In this document: positions 1-6,204 of the stretch, piece by piece | Position numbering within the stretch: position 1 is the first letter of the stretch | How the letters are laid out: every line of letters begins with the position of its first letter | DNA from: an uncultured Angelakisella sp. | GTDB taxonomy: Bacteria > Bacillota > Clostridia > Oscillospirales > Ruminococcaceae | Assembly (NCBI GenBank): GCA_904420255.1 | Contig: CAJFUT010000285.1 | Coordinates: 1-6,268, forward strand | Direction: 5' to 3' | Length of the DNA: 6,268 bases | Notes under the pieces: generated by a model | Told to the model about the DNA's origin: nothing | Seen by the model: only the letters and a program-made list of their open reading frames with translations | The model's database searches: none | Made by a program: the position numbers and the translations under genes

Positions 1-87
1 CGTCAGATCCAGCTCATCCAGATTCAACTCCACTTCGATATGCTGCTTGGTGTTTAGTTTGGACAAAAGTACTACCGTCTCCACATG
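1..87 (-). other. AT-richer 3' tail of rumA, possible former integration junction
   Basis: Positions 1-80 are about 45% GC (36 of 80), against 53 of 80 in the next 80 bases and higher beyond. Codons switch to GTA, CTT, TTG, AAA, CTA and ATC/GAA-rich usage. The junction falls at the HVETVVLLSK motif, where most RumA proteins end; the frame then continues with NTKQHIEVELNLDELDLT off the edge. From memory, such acidic, lysine-containing extensions recur on RumA of gut Clostridia, and the 3' end of rumA is a described integration site for integrative elements in streptococci. That this is such a junction here is inference; no recombinase or second att copy is inside the window. Confidence 0.45.
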
Positions 88-1404
88 AGCCGTCCGGGGG
101 AACATATCCACCGGCTGGACGGCCGTGAGCCGGTAGCCCTTTTTGGAAAGGACGGCGGCGTCCCGGGCCATGGTGGCGGGGTTGCAGGAAACCATCACCA
201 CCCGGGAGGGGGCCATCCCGGCCACCGCCTCCAGGGTGGCGGCGTCGCAGCCCTTCCGGGGCGGGTCCAGCACCACCACGGTGGGGAGGAGACCTTCCTC
301 CCGGAGCTTCCCGGCGGCCTGTCCCGCGTCGGCGCAGAGGAACCGGGCGTTTTCCACGCCGTTTTCCCGGGCGTTCTGCTCCGCGTCCCGGACGGCGCTC
401 TCCACCACCTCCACCCCGATGACCTCCCGGACCTGGCGGGCCATGGAAAGGCCGATGGTGCCGGCGCCGCAGTAAAGGTCCAGCAGGACGTCCTCCGGGG
501 TGAGGCGGGCCAGCTCCGCCGCCTGGCGGTAAAGAAGCTCCGCCCCCCGGCGGTTCACCTGGTAGAAGGAGAGGGGGGAGATGTTCACCCGGACCCCGCA
601 AAGGAGGTCCCGGATGGCAGAGGCCCCGAAAAGGACCCGGGTTTTGGGCCCCAGGATGACGTTGGTATTTTTGGTGTTGGTGTTCACCAGGATGGAGGAA
701 ATCTGGGGGCAGACGCTGAGGAGGGAGCTGACCAGGCTCTGGGGCTCGGGAATCCGCTCCCCGTTCACCACCAGGCAGACCATGACCTCCCCCGCGGCCT
801 CCCCCCACCGGAGGTAGAGATGGCGGAAAAGCCCCTTCCCGGAGGCCTCGTCATAGGGCTCCTCGCCGCTGCGGTCGATGTACCGGCAGACCGCCCGGGC
901 GATCTCCCCGAAAAAGGCGGGCTGCAGAAGGCACCCCTCGGCGGGGATGACGGTGTGGCTCCTGGGGGCGTAGAAGCCGCAGAAGGCCCCGTCCTTCCCC
1001 TTGGCGATGGGGTACTGGGCCTTGTTGCGGTAATGAAGCTCCAGGGGCGAGCCCAGAATGGGCCGCACCGGGGCGTCCAGGCCGCCGATCCGCCGGAGGC
1101 TGTCCCGGACCCAGCCCTCCTTCACCGCCAGTTCGGCGGGGTAGGAGAGGTGCTGGAGGGAGCAGCCGCCGCACCGGCGGCAGACGGGGCAGGCGGGCTC
1201 CACCCGCCCGGGCCCGGGCTCCAGCAGCTCCTCCACAATGCCGTAGCAGTAGGAGGAAAGGACCTTCACCACCCGCGCCGTCAGCCGGTCCCCCGGGGCC
1301 GTCCCGGGGACGAATACCGCCATCCCCTCAAAGCGGCCCACTCCGTTCCCCTCATTGGTCACCGACTGGATTTCCAGCGGGATCAACTGATTCTTTTTCA
1401 GCAT
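1..1404 (-). CDS. rumA: 23S rRNA (uracil-5-)-methyltransferase, RumA/RlmD type (3' end outside window)
   Basis: SAM-dependent enzyme making 5-methyluridine in 23S rRNA (U1939 in the E. coli family member; Firmicutes members may also do U747), acting in the cytoplasm on rRNA. The minus-strand frame is open from the ATG at 1404 to the window edge, 468 codons without a stop. Residues 1-60 resemble a TRAM RNA-binding domain (VFVPGTAPGD, 30-39). C72, C78, C81 and C158 give the C-x5-C-x2-C...C pattern of the 4Fe-4S site; C75 is an extra cysteine. Then come ISPLSFYQVN (275-284), SAM-binding LLDLYCGAGTIG (307-318), DPPRKGCD (380-387), the catalytic nucleophile C407 in SCNPAT, and HVETV with E442 in the place of the family's general base. 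The start is supported by GGAGGG seven bases upstream. It is divergent from the ABC-F gene. The tail from about residue 440 is AT-richer and longer than a usual RumA. Family is secure; the exact target uridine is inferred. Confidence 0.93.
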   Translation of the reverse strand, partial: MLKKNQLIPLEIQSVTNEGNGVGRFEGMAVFVPGTAPGDRLTARVVKVLSSYCYGIVEELLEPGPGRVEPACPVCRRCGGCSLQHLSYPAELAVKEGWVRDSLRRIGGLDAPVRPILGSPLELHYRNKAQYPIAKGKDGAFCGFYAPRSHTVIPAEGCLLQPAFFGEIARAVCRYIDRSGEEPYDEASGKGLFRHLYLRWGEAAGEVMVCLVVNGERIPEPQSLVSSLLSVCPQISSILVNTNTKNTNVILGPKTRVLFGASAIRDLLCGVRVNISPLSFYQVNRRGAELLYRQAAELARLTPEDVLLDLYCGAGTIGLSMARQVREVIGVEVVESAVRDAEQNARENGVENARFLCADAGQAAGKLREEGLLPTVVVLDPPRKGCDAATLEAVAGMAPSRVVMVSCNPATMARDAAVLSKKGYRLTAVQPVDMFPRTAHVETVVLLSKLNTKQHIEVELNLDELDLT

Positions 1405-1411
1405 CGCTTTT

Positions 1412-1417
1412 CCCTCC
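1412..1417 (-). promoter_or_regulatory. Ribosome binding site of rumA
   Basis: Reading the minus strand, GGAGGG lies seven bases before the ATG at 1404. This fixes the start of the methyltransferase and matches the beginning of the TRAM domain immediately downstream. Confidence 0.8.
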
Positions 1418-1482
1418 GGCCCCGGGAAAGTTTCCACCGCGTCCTTCCGCGCCGGAAAACCCTCCCGTTTTCTTTCCCATCT

Positions 1483-1511
1483 ATTGTAGCAGAGGACGGC
1501 CCCGAGGGCAA
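1483..1511 (-). promoter_or_regulatory. Extended -10 promoter for rumA
   Basis: On the minus strand TTGCCC (1511-1506) is followed by a 17-base spacer and TACAAT (1488-1483), preceded by TGC, so the -10 box is of extended TGn type. Transcription would begin near 1476, leaving a leader of about 70 bases that contains a small TTCCG/CGGAA hairpin (1457-1445). This is one of the few AT-rich spots in the intergenic region. Found by eye, not tested. Confidence 0.6.
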
Positions 1512-1536
1512 GGAAAAGGCGGGACGGCCCAGGGCC

Positions 1537-1565
1537 TGTTTTTCCGGGGGGAAATATGCTATACT
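1537..1565 (+). promoter_or_regulatory. Extended -10 promoter for the ABC-F/helicase unit
   Basis: TGC-TATACT (1557-1565) is an extended -10 box with five of six consensus bases in the hexamer. The matching -35 (TGTTTT, 1537-1542, 17-base spacer) is weak, as is common when the TGn extension is present. Transcription would begin near 1572, giving a short leader of about 30 bases before the TTG start at 1602. It points away from the rumA promoter, whose -35 ends at 1511. Confidence 0.6.
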
Positions 1566-1588
1566 GTTCACGGATTCTTTGTGTAAGT

Positions 1589-1593
1589 GAGGT
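1589..1593 (+). promoter_or_regulatory. Ribosome binding site deciding a TTG start
   Basis: GAGGT, within AAGTGAGGTTGA, lies eight bases before the TTG at 1602. The alternative GTG at 1587 overlaps this site and has no purine-rich sequence before it, and the TTG at 1593 sits on it. The site therefore favours TTG 1602, whose product begins MQITLDHVGKSFG, the usual opening of this family. Confidence 0.6.
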
Positions 1594-1601
1594 TGACGGT
1601 T

Positions 1602-3521
1602 TTGCAGATCACACTGGACCATGTGGGAAAGAGCTTCGGCAGCGACCTGATCTTTCAGGACGTCACCGCCAAAATAGAGGACCGGGACCGGATCGGCCTT
1701 GTGGGCATCAACGGCGCGGGGAAAACCACCCTGCTCAATATCATCGCCGGCTCCCTGGAGCCGGACCAGGGGACGGTGGCCCGGGGCAGCGGCCTCACCA
1801 TCGGCTACCAGCGCCAGAATGCCGGGCTCCGAAGGGGGAACAGCATCCTGGAGGAAATGCGCTCGGTGTTTGCCGACGTCTATGAGCTGGAGGCCCGGAT
1901 GCAGCAGACCGCCGAGGAGATGTCCCGGGACCCGGAAAACCCCGCCCTGGCCGACCGCTATAAGGAGCTGGAGGACCGCTTCCTGGCCCGGGACGGCTAC
2001 CAGGTGCAGGTGAAGATCAATACAGTCCTCACCGGCATGGGCTTTGCCGAGCACGGCTTCGATAAGGCCATCGACAAGCTCAGCGGCGGGGAGCAGACCC
2101 GCCTTGCCATCGCAAAGCTCCTGCTGGAGCAGCCCAGCCTCCTGATCCTGGACGAGCCCACCAACCACCTGGATTTCAAGACCCTGGGCTGGCTGGAGGA
2201 TTACCTGGCCGGCTACAAGGGGGCCCTGCTGGTGGTTTCCCACGACCGCTACTTCCTGGACCGCCTCTGCGGCAAGATCTGGGAGATGGAATATGGGGAG
2301 CTGACGGTGTTCCCCGGCAACTATTCCCGGTATGTGGAGCTGCGGGACGAGCGCAACGCCCGGCAGCAGAAGCTCTACGAGGCCCAGCAGGCGGAGATCG
2401 CCCGGCTCCAGGACTATGTGGACCGGAACCTGGTCCGGGCCTCCACCACCAAAATGGCCCAGAGCCGCCAGAAGATGATCCAGCGGCTGGAGGCGGAGCC
2501 GGCGGAAAAGCCCAAGGCCCGGATGAAGCCCCCGGTGATCCACCTCAACGAATACGCCGCCGAGCCGGTGAAGGACGTCCTCCTGGTGGAGGACCTGGAT
2601 GTCCAGGTGGGGGAGGGTGAACGGCAGAAAACCCTCCTCACCGGGGTGGAGCTTTCGGTGGCCCGGGGGGATAAGGTGGCCATCATCGGCGGCAACGGGG
2701 CCGGCAAGACCACCCTTCTCAAGTGCCTGCTGGGCAAAAGCCCGGTGAACCCCGGGGCCCGGATCACCTGGGGCCGGGGGGTGAAGTCCTCCTACTACGA
2801 CCAGGGCAGCGACCACCTGGACCCCAATCTGACGGTGCTGGACACCCTCTGGGAATACTACCCCAAAAGCTACGAAACGCCCCTGCGGAGTATGCTGGGA
2901 GCCATGGGCCTCAAGGGGGAGGACGTCTTTAAGCGGGTGGGGCAGCTTTCCGGCGGGGAAAAGGCCCGGCTGAAGCTGGCGGTGATCTGCCTTGCCAAAA
3001 GCAACGTCCTCATTCTGGACGAGCCCACCAACCACCTGGACCTGGGCACCAAGGAGGTGCTGGAGCAGGCCCTGGCGGAATTCACCGGCACCCTGCTGAT
3101 GGTGTCCCACGACCGCTACCTCCTGGACCGCATCCCCACCCGGATCATCGAGGTGGAGGGCGGAAAGCTGCACCAGTACAAGGGCCGTTATTCCGATTAC
3201 CTCCGGGAGGCCGCCGGACAGGCCGCCCCCTCCGGAAAAACTGAGGAAAAGCCGGAGAAGGAGCCTCCCCGGAAGGAATCCTCCTTTCTCCGGGGCAAGG
3301 AGCAGCGCCGGGCCGAGGCGAGGCGCCGCCAGGAATACGCCGAGGCGGAGAAGCTGGTGGCCCAGCTGGAGGCGGAGGTCTGGCGGCTGGAGCAGGAGAT
3401 CGCCTCCCCGGAGGCGGCGGCGGATTACCTCCTCCTTCAGGACCTCTGCGCCCAGGTGGAGGAGAAGCGGGAGGCCCTCTCCAAGGCGGAGGACCGCTGG
3501 CTGGAGCTTTCCGAGGGCTGA
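1602..3521 (+). CDS. ABC-F family ATPase (YdiF/Uup-like), ribosome-associated
   Basis: 639 residues from TTG 1602; the GTG at 1587 would add five. Two ABC domains in tandem and no membrane segment identify an ABC-F protein, a cytoplasmic ATPase class that acts on the ribosome rather than in transport. Domain 1: Walker A GINGAGKTT (35-43), an arm-like helical insertion (about 82-135), signature LSGGEQ (160-165), LILDEPTNHLD with E185. A charged inter-domain linker spans about 240-320. Domain 2: GGNGAGKTT (363-371), LSGGEK (449-454), ILDEPTNHLD with E474. All catalytic residues are intact. After a proline/lysine-rich hinge (about 545-560) a coiled coil rich in E, A, R and L fills 565-637, as in YdiF and Uup, which also match in length (about 640). 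It may help translation past stalls or ribosome assembly; antibiotic resistance is possible but not indicated. The helicase follows 34 bases downstream. Confidence 0.93.
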   Translation: MQITLDHVGKSFGSDLIFQDVTAKIEDRDRIGLVGINGAGKTTLLNIIAGSLEPDQGTVARGSGLTIGYQRQNAGLRRGNSILEEMRSVFADVYELEARMQQTAEEMSRDPENPALADRYKELEDRFLARDGYQVQVKINTVLTGMGFAEHGFDKAIDKLSGGEQTRLAIAKLLLEQPSLLILDEPTNHLDFKTLGWLEDYLAGYKGALLVVSHDRYFLDRLCGKIWEMEYGELTVFPGNYSRYVELRDERNARQQKLYEAQQAEIARLQDYVDRNLVRASTTKMAQSRQKMIQRLEAEPAEKPKARMKPPVIHLNEYAAEPVKDVLLVEDLDVQVGEGERQKTLLTGVELSVARGDKVAIIGGNGAGKTTLLKCLLGKSPVNPGARITWGRGVKSSYYDQGSDHLDPNLTVLDTLWEYYPKSYETPLRSMLGAMGLKGEDVFKRVGQLSGGEKARLKLAVICLAKSNVLILDEPTNHLDLGTKEVLEQALAEFTGTLLMVSHDRYLLDRIPTRIIEVEGGKLHQYKGRYSDYLREAAGQAAPSGKTEEKPEKEPPRKESSFLRGKEQRRAEARRRQEYAEAEKLVAQLEAEVWRLEQEIASPEAAADYLLLQDLCAQVEEKREALSKAEDRWLELSEG

Positions 3522-3522
3522 G

Positions 3523-3541
3523 CCGGGGCCGGGCGCCCCGG
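3523..3541 (+). promoter_or_regulatory. GC hairpin between the ABC-F and helicase genes
   Basis: CCGGGGC (3523-3529) pairs with GCCCCGG (3535-3541) over a five-base loop. It starts one base after the ABC-F stop codon and ends one base before the helicase Shine-Dalgarno. There is no T tract, so it is not a normal intrinsic terminator. It could protect the upstream mRNA end or modulate helicase translation; both are guesses. Confidence 0.45.
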
Positions 3542-3542
3542 G

Positions 3543-3550
3543 AAAGGAGG
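3543..3550 (+). promoter_or_regulatory. Ribosome binding site of the helicase
   Basis: AAAGGAGG lies five bases before the ATG at 3556. It is the strongest Shine-Dalgarno in the window and fixes the helicase start, so expression from the shared transcript should not depend on ABC-F translation. Confidence 0.8.
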
Positions 3551-3555
3551 CGGCC

Positions 3556-5619
3556 ATGGATATCGCGGCATATCTCCTGGACTGTAAAGGAATTTGCCTT
3601 TCCGCCCAGCAGCGGGCGGCGGTGGAGGCCCCGGTGGGGACCGTCCTGCTGCTGGCGGTGCCGGGAGCGGGCAAGACCACCGTCCTGGCCGCCAGGATCG
3701 CCCGGCTGCTGACCCAGGAGGGGGAGGTGCCGGAGGGCATCCTTACCCTGACCTTTGGCCGGGAATCGGTGCGGGACCTGCGCCGCCGGTGGGAAGCCCT
3801 GTTCGGGGAGCTGATCCCACGGCCTCCCGCCTTTTCCACCATCCATAGCCTTTGTTACCGCCTTTTGGGGGAGCGGGCCGCAGAGGAGGGGATCCGACTC
3901 CCGGAGCTTCTGGAGGAGGACTGGGAGGGGCAGGGAATCTTCGGTGATTTTTACCGCCGGGAAACAGGGCTCCCCCTGACCGGGGATGCTTTCCGGCGGA
4001 TGAGAAACGCCATGGGCTACTGTGTCAACATGGAGCTTTCTCCCCGTCAGGCCCGGGCCCTGGACAGCCAGCTCCCCGGCTTTTCCCGGCTGCGGGAGGA
4101 GTACGCCGCCTGGAAGAGGGAAAACCACCGGATGGACTTTGACGATATGCTCCTTTCCGCCCACGCCCTTTTGCGGGAGGACCCCGGCTTCGCGGCAAGG
4201 GTCCGGGGCCGGTACCGCCACATCCTGGTGGACGAGGCCCAGGACCTGTCCCGCCTCCAGCACAGCATCATCCGGCAGATTGCCGGGGACAGCCTTTTCA
4301 TGGTGGGGGACGAGGACCAGAGCATCTACGGCTTCCGGGGGGCGGACCCCCAGGGGATGGCCCGTTTTTGGCTGGGGGGTTCTCCCGTTCCGCCGGCGGC
4401 CCCGGATGTTTCCCAGCCTTCCGGCGCGGGGGCCGTCCCGGGGGACGGGGAAATTCCTGCCGCGCGATTGGCTCCAGGCCCCTGCCTGGCGGAAGCCCCG
4501 GCTCCCCCCCAATCCCCAGGCGCGGGGATCGTCCTGGGGGATACAGAAATTCCTGCCGCGCGATTGGCTCCAGGCCCTTGCCTGGTGGTGGAGGACAATT
4601 ACCGCAGCACCGGGGCCATTGTGGCGGGGGCGAACCGCCTCATCGCCGGCAACCGCTGCCGATTTCCCAAGGCCATCCGGGCCTCTCGGGAAATGGGGAA
4701 GCCCATCCGGGTGGTGAGGGACCTGGGACTGGAGGAGGAGTACCAGGCGGCGGCCCGGCTGCTGGAAAAGCTGCCGGCGGGGGAAAGCTGCGCGGTGCTT
4801 TTCCGCGCCGGCTTCAGCGGCATCGGCCTGGGGTGGGTCCTGCGCCGCCGGGGTATCCCCTTTTCCTGCCGGGGGACCGGCCTGTCCTATTCCGCCGACC
4901 CGGTGACCCGGGAGGTGGAGGGCTTTTTCCGCCTGGCGGAGAATCCCGGGGACGCCCGGGCCTTCCGGCGGGTCTGCTTCAGGCTGGGGGAGCCTATCCC
5001 GCTGGAAACGGTGGGGCGGGTGCTGGCCGCGGAGCCGAAGGATATTTTGAAATACCTCCGGGACCAGGCGGACTATCCCCGGAAGAACCCCGGCCGCCTG
5101 GATTGGGTCCGGCGGGTTCTGCGGGGGATGCGGGGAAGGCCCCCTCTCCGGCAGCTGGACAGCGTCATGGACGGCCTGGGGTATCCCTGGTCCACGGCGG
5201 GGAAGGAAAAGGGCGGGGAGGCCTTTCTCTGCCAGAGGCTGGCCGTCCTGCGGGTCCTTGCCGCCCAGTCGCCGGATACCGCCGCCTTTCTGAAACACCT
5301 GAAGGAGGCGGAGGGGGTGCTGGACAGCCCGGGGGACCACCCCATCCTTCTCTCCACCGTCCATTCCGCCAAGGGGCGGGAGTTTGACCGGGTCATCATC
5401 CTGGACGCCCTGGAGGGGATTTTCCCGGCCTGCGACGCCATCCAGCACGGTGTCCTGGGATGGGACCAGCGGATGGAGGAGGAAACCAGGCTTTTCTACA
5501 CCGCCATGACCCGGGCCCGGAACCGGCTGGTGATCCTGGCGCCTTCCCGGTTCCGGGGAAGGCCGCTGCCGCCGTCAAGGTTCCTTTCCGCCGCGGGGCT
5601 GGATGAGGACCGGCCCTAA
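3556..5619 (+). CDS. UvrD/Rep-type superfamily 1 ATP-dependent DNA helicase
   Basis: 687 residues, cytoplasmic; family members move 3'-5' on single-stranded DNA and act in repair or replication restart. Motifs in order: Q motif LSAQQRAAVEA (15-25); Walker A AVPGAGKTT (34-42); Ia ILTLTFGRES (62-71); Ib FSTIHSLCYRLL (93-104); II LVDEAQD with D226/E227 (224-230); III GDEDQSIYGFRG (251-262); NYRST (348-352); AVLFRAG (413-419); V STVHSAKGREFD (600-611); VI LFYTAMTRARNRL (646-658). All are intact. The 2B region between 440 and 590 is short against PcrA/UvrD (usually over 700 residues), so it is a UvrD-like protein rather than PcrA itself, and the substrate is unknown. Oddity: 82 residues separate GADP from NYRST where about 20 are usual; the excess contains two copies of a 22-residue repeat (290-311, 322-343). 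Likely co-transcribed with the ABC-F gene. Confidence 0.93.
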   Translation: MDIAAYLLDCKGICLSAQQRAAVEAPVGTVLLLAVPGAGKTTVLAARIARLLTQEGEVPEGILTLTFGRESVRDLRRRWEALFGELIPRPPAFSTIHSLCYRLLGERAAEEGIRLPELLEEDWEGQGIFGDFYRRETGLPLTGDAFRRMRNAMGYCVNMELSPRQARALDSQLPGFSRLREEYAAWKRENHRMDFDDMLLSAHALLREDPGFAARVRGRYRHILVDEAQDLSRLQHSIIRQIAGDSLFMVGDEDQSIYGFRGADPQGMARFWLGGSPVPPAAPDVSQPSGAGAVPGDGEIPAARLAPGPCLAEAPAPPQSPGAGIVLGDTEIPAARLAPGPCLVVEDNYRSTGAIVAGANRLIAGNRCRFPKAIRASREMGKPIRVVRDLGLEEEYQAAARLLEKLPAGESCAVLFRAGFSGIGLGWVLRRRGIPFSCRGTGLSYSADPVTREVEGFFRLAENPGDARAFRRVCFRLGEPIPLETVGRVLAAEPKDILKYLRDQADYPRKNPGRLDWVRRVLRGMRGRPPLRQLDSVMDGLGYPWSTAGKEKGGEAFLCQRLAVLRVLAAQSPDTAAFLKHLKEAEGVLDSPGDHPILLSTVHSAKGREFDRVIILDALEGIFPACDAIQHGVLGWDQRMEEETRLFYTAMTRARNRLVILAPSRFRGRPLPPSRFLSAAGLDEDRP
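4423..4489 (+). repeat. Repeat unit 1 inside the helicase gene, ending in a hairpin
   Basis: A 67-base unit, repeated 96 bases downstream. Its right part (4450-4489, 40 bases) matches the second copy with a single mismatch; the left part is more diverged. It ends in a perfect hairpin: CCAGGC (4474-4479), loop CCCT, GCCTGG (4484-4489). It is read in frame as GAGAVPGDGEIPAARLAPGP plus CL and uses codons uncommon in the rest of the gene (ATT, CCT, CGA, TTG, GCT, CCA). It resembles a REP-like palindromic element inserted in a coding region. Confidence 0.75.
4519..4585 (+). repeat. Repeat unit 2 inside the helicase gene, ending in a hairpin
   Basis: Second copy, offset 96 bases (32 codons) from the first so the frame is kept. 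The hairpin is CCAGGC (4570-4575), loop CCTT, GCCTGG (4580-4585); the only mismatch with copy 1 in the right 40 bases is in this loop, so the stem is preserved. The left part forms a second inverted repeat, CCCCAGG (4514-4520) with CCTGGGG (4533-4539). Helicase sequence resumes directly after it with VVEDNYRST. Confidence 0.75.
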
Positions 5620-5714
5620 AGGGGGCGGCGCCGGGCCGGAAAACAGCCGGGAACAGCGCCTCAGGAGGATTTTATTTTTCTAAGGCAATGGAACGGCTTC
5701 CAGGGGAAAAATGG
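5620..5714. other. Intergenic region between helicase and tRNA operon, no gene seen
   Basis: The first half is GC-rich, with GGCGC (near 5627) able to pair with GCGCC (near 5657), followed by AGGAGG and the T-rich ATTTTATTTTTC. This may end the ABC-F/helicase transcript, but the pairing is imperfect and the T tract is displaced, so I do not call a terminator. No convincing reading frame exists here. Confidence 0.4.
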
Positions 5715-5743
5715 TTGACAAAAGCTCCGGTATCTGATAATAT
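5715..5743 (+). promoter_or_regulatory. Strong promoter of the tRNA operon
   Basis: A perfect -35 TTGACA (5715-5720), a 17-base spacer and TAATAT (5738-5743) preceded by TGA, so the -10 is also of extended type. TATAGT three bases further is an alternative -10 with a poorer spacing. Transcription would start near 5750, about 23 bases before the first tRNA. No ribosome binding site or reading frame follows, in keeping with a stable-RNA operon. Confidence 0.8.
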
Positions 5744-5772
5744 AGTACAGTCGCTTGGAGTTGCTCGACTCT

Positions 5773-5846
<74 letters not shown>

Positions 5847-5879
5847 TTTGATTACTCCGTCGCAACGGCGTATGGATCT

Positions 5880-5956
5880 GCGCTAGTAGCTCAGCTGGAT
5901 AGAGCAACTGCCTTCTAAGCAGTAGGCCGGGGGTTCGAGTCCCTCCTAGCGCACCA
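5880..5956 (+). tRNA. tRNA-Arg(TCT)
   Basis: The acceptor stem GCGCTAG pairs with CTAGCGC, with discriminator A and encoded CCA (5954-5956). The anticodon arm is ACTGC-CTTCTAA-GCAGT, with anticodon TCT at 5914-5916, reading AGA/AGG. These are minor codons in such a GC-rich genome, where CGC and CGG dominate the genes seen here. The spacer to tRNA-Gly is 33 bases. Confidence 0.97.
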
Positions 5957-5965
5957 ATTTGATAT

Positions 5966-6043
<78 letters not shown>

Positions 6044-6052
6044 AATCGAAAG

Positions 6053-6108
6053 AGATAGGATTAGGTGACAAAGAGGAGGCTCTTTTGGCCTAATCCTTCT
6101 TTCTATCT
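6053..6108 (+). other. Nested hairpin in the His-Gln tRNA spacer
   Basis: GGATTAGG (6058-6065) pairs with CCTAATCC (6089-6096), and AGATAG (6053-6058) can pair with CTATCT (6103-6108) across an asymmetric bulge. Inside, AAAGAG (6070-6075) pairs with CTCTTT (6080-6085) over the loop GAGG. The spacer is 67 bases, against 33 and 9 for the other two. It contains an AGAGGAGG that looks like a ribosome binding site, but no start codon or frame follows. It may be an RNA-processing signal, a weak attenuator, or a small inserted element; the function is unknown. Confidence 0.55.
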
Positions 6109-6110
6109 AT

Positions 6111-6186
6111 TGGGCCGTAGCCAAGCGGTAAGGCACGGGACTTTGACTCCCGCATTCCGCAGGTCCGAATCCTGCCGGCCCAACCA
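6111..6186 (+). tRNA. tRNA-Gln(TTG)
   Basis: The acceptor TGGGCCG pairs with CGGCCCA, with discriminator A and encoded CCA (6184-6186). A first pair T-A, rather than G-C, is typical of tRNA-Gln. The anticodon arm is CGGGA-CTTTGAC-TCCCG, with anticodon TTG at 6143-6145, reading CAA/CAG. Last tRNA in the operon. Confidence 0.97.
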
Positions 6187-6204
6187 TATAGCGGGAACAC
6201 TTTA

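Noticed and set aside
14..808. Minus-strand 264-codon frame overlapping rumA
   Set aside because: Out of frame with the methyltransferase, glycine/proline/arginine-rich. The real RumA frame is continuous through this area, so there is no frameshift.
85..1590. Plus-strand open frame of 501 codons across rumA
   Set aside because: It lies opposite the RumA frame, which has every catalytic motif. The product is histidine/glycine/proline-rich nonsense and overlaps the divergent promoter region.
1398..3842. Long antisense open frame of 814 codons opposite the ABC-F gene
   Set aside because: It is the complement of a clear ABC-F gene with intact Walker and signature motifs. The translation is low-complexity (G, L, P, H, V-rich) with no domain; long stop-free antisense frames are expected at this GC content.
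4423..4585. CRISPR-like array
   Set aside because: Only two copies, repeat longer than the spacer between them, translated in frame within an intact helicase, and no cas genes. A palindromic repeat element explains it better.
3145..5448. Antisense open frame of 767 codons opposite the helicase
   Set aside because: A shadow of the helicase gene: proline- and arginine-rich, no recognisable motif, no plausible ribosome binding site.
5620..5680. Intrinsic terminator after the helicase
   Set aside because: The only pairing is about five bases with a long loop, and the T-rich run is displaced past an AGGAGG; too weak to call.
6070..6090. Terminator or small gene inside the tRNA spacer
   Set aside because: The AAAGAG/CTCTTT hairpin is followed by only a few T, the downstream tRNA-Gln has no evident promoter of its own, and AGAGGAGG has no start codon after it.
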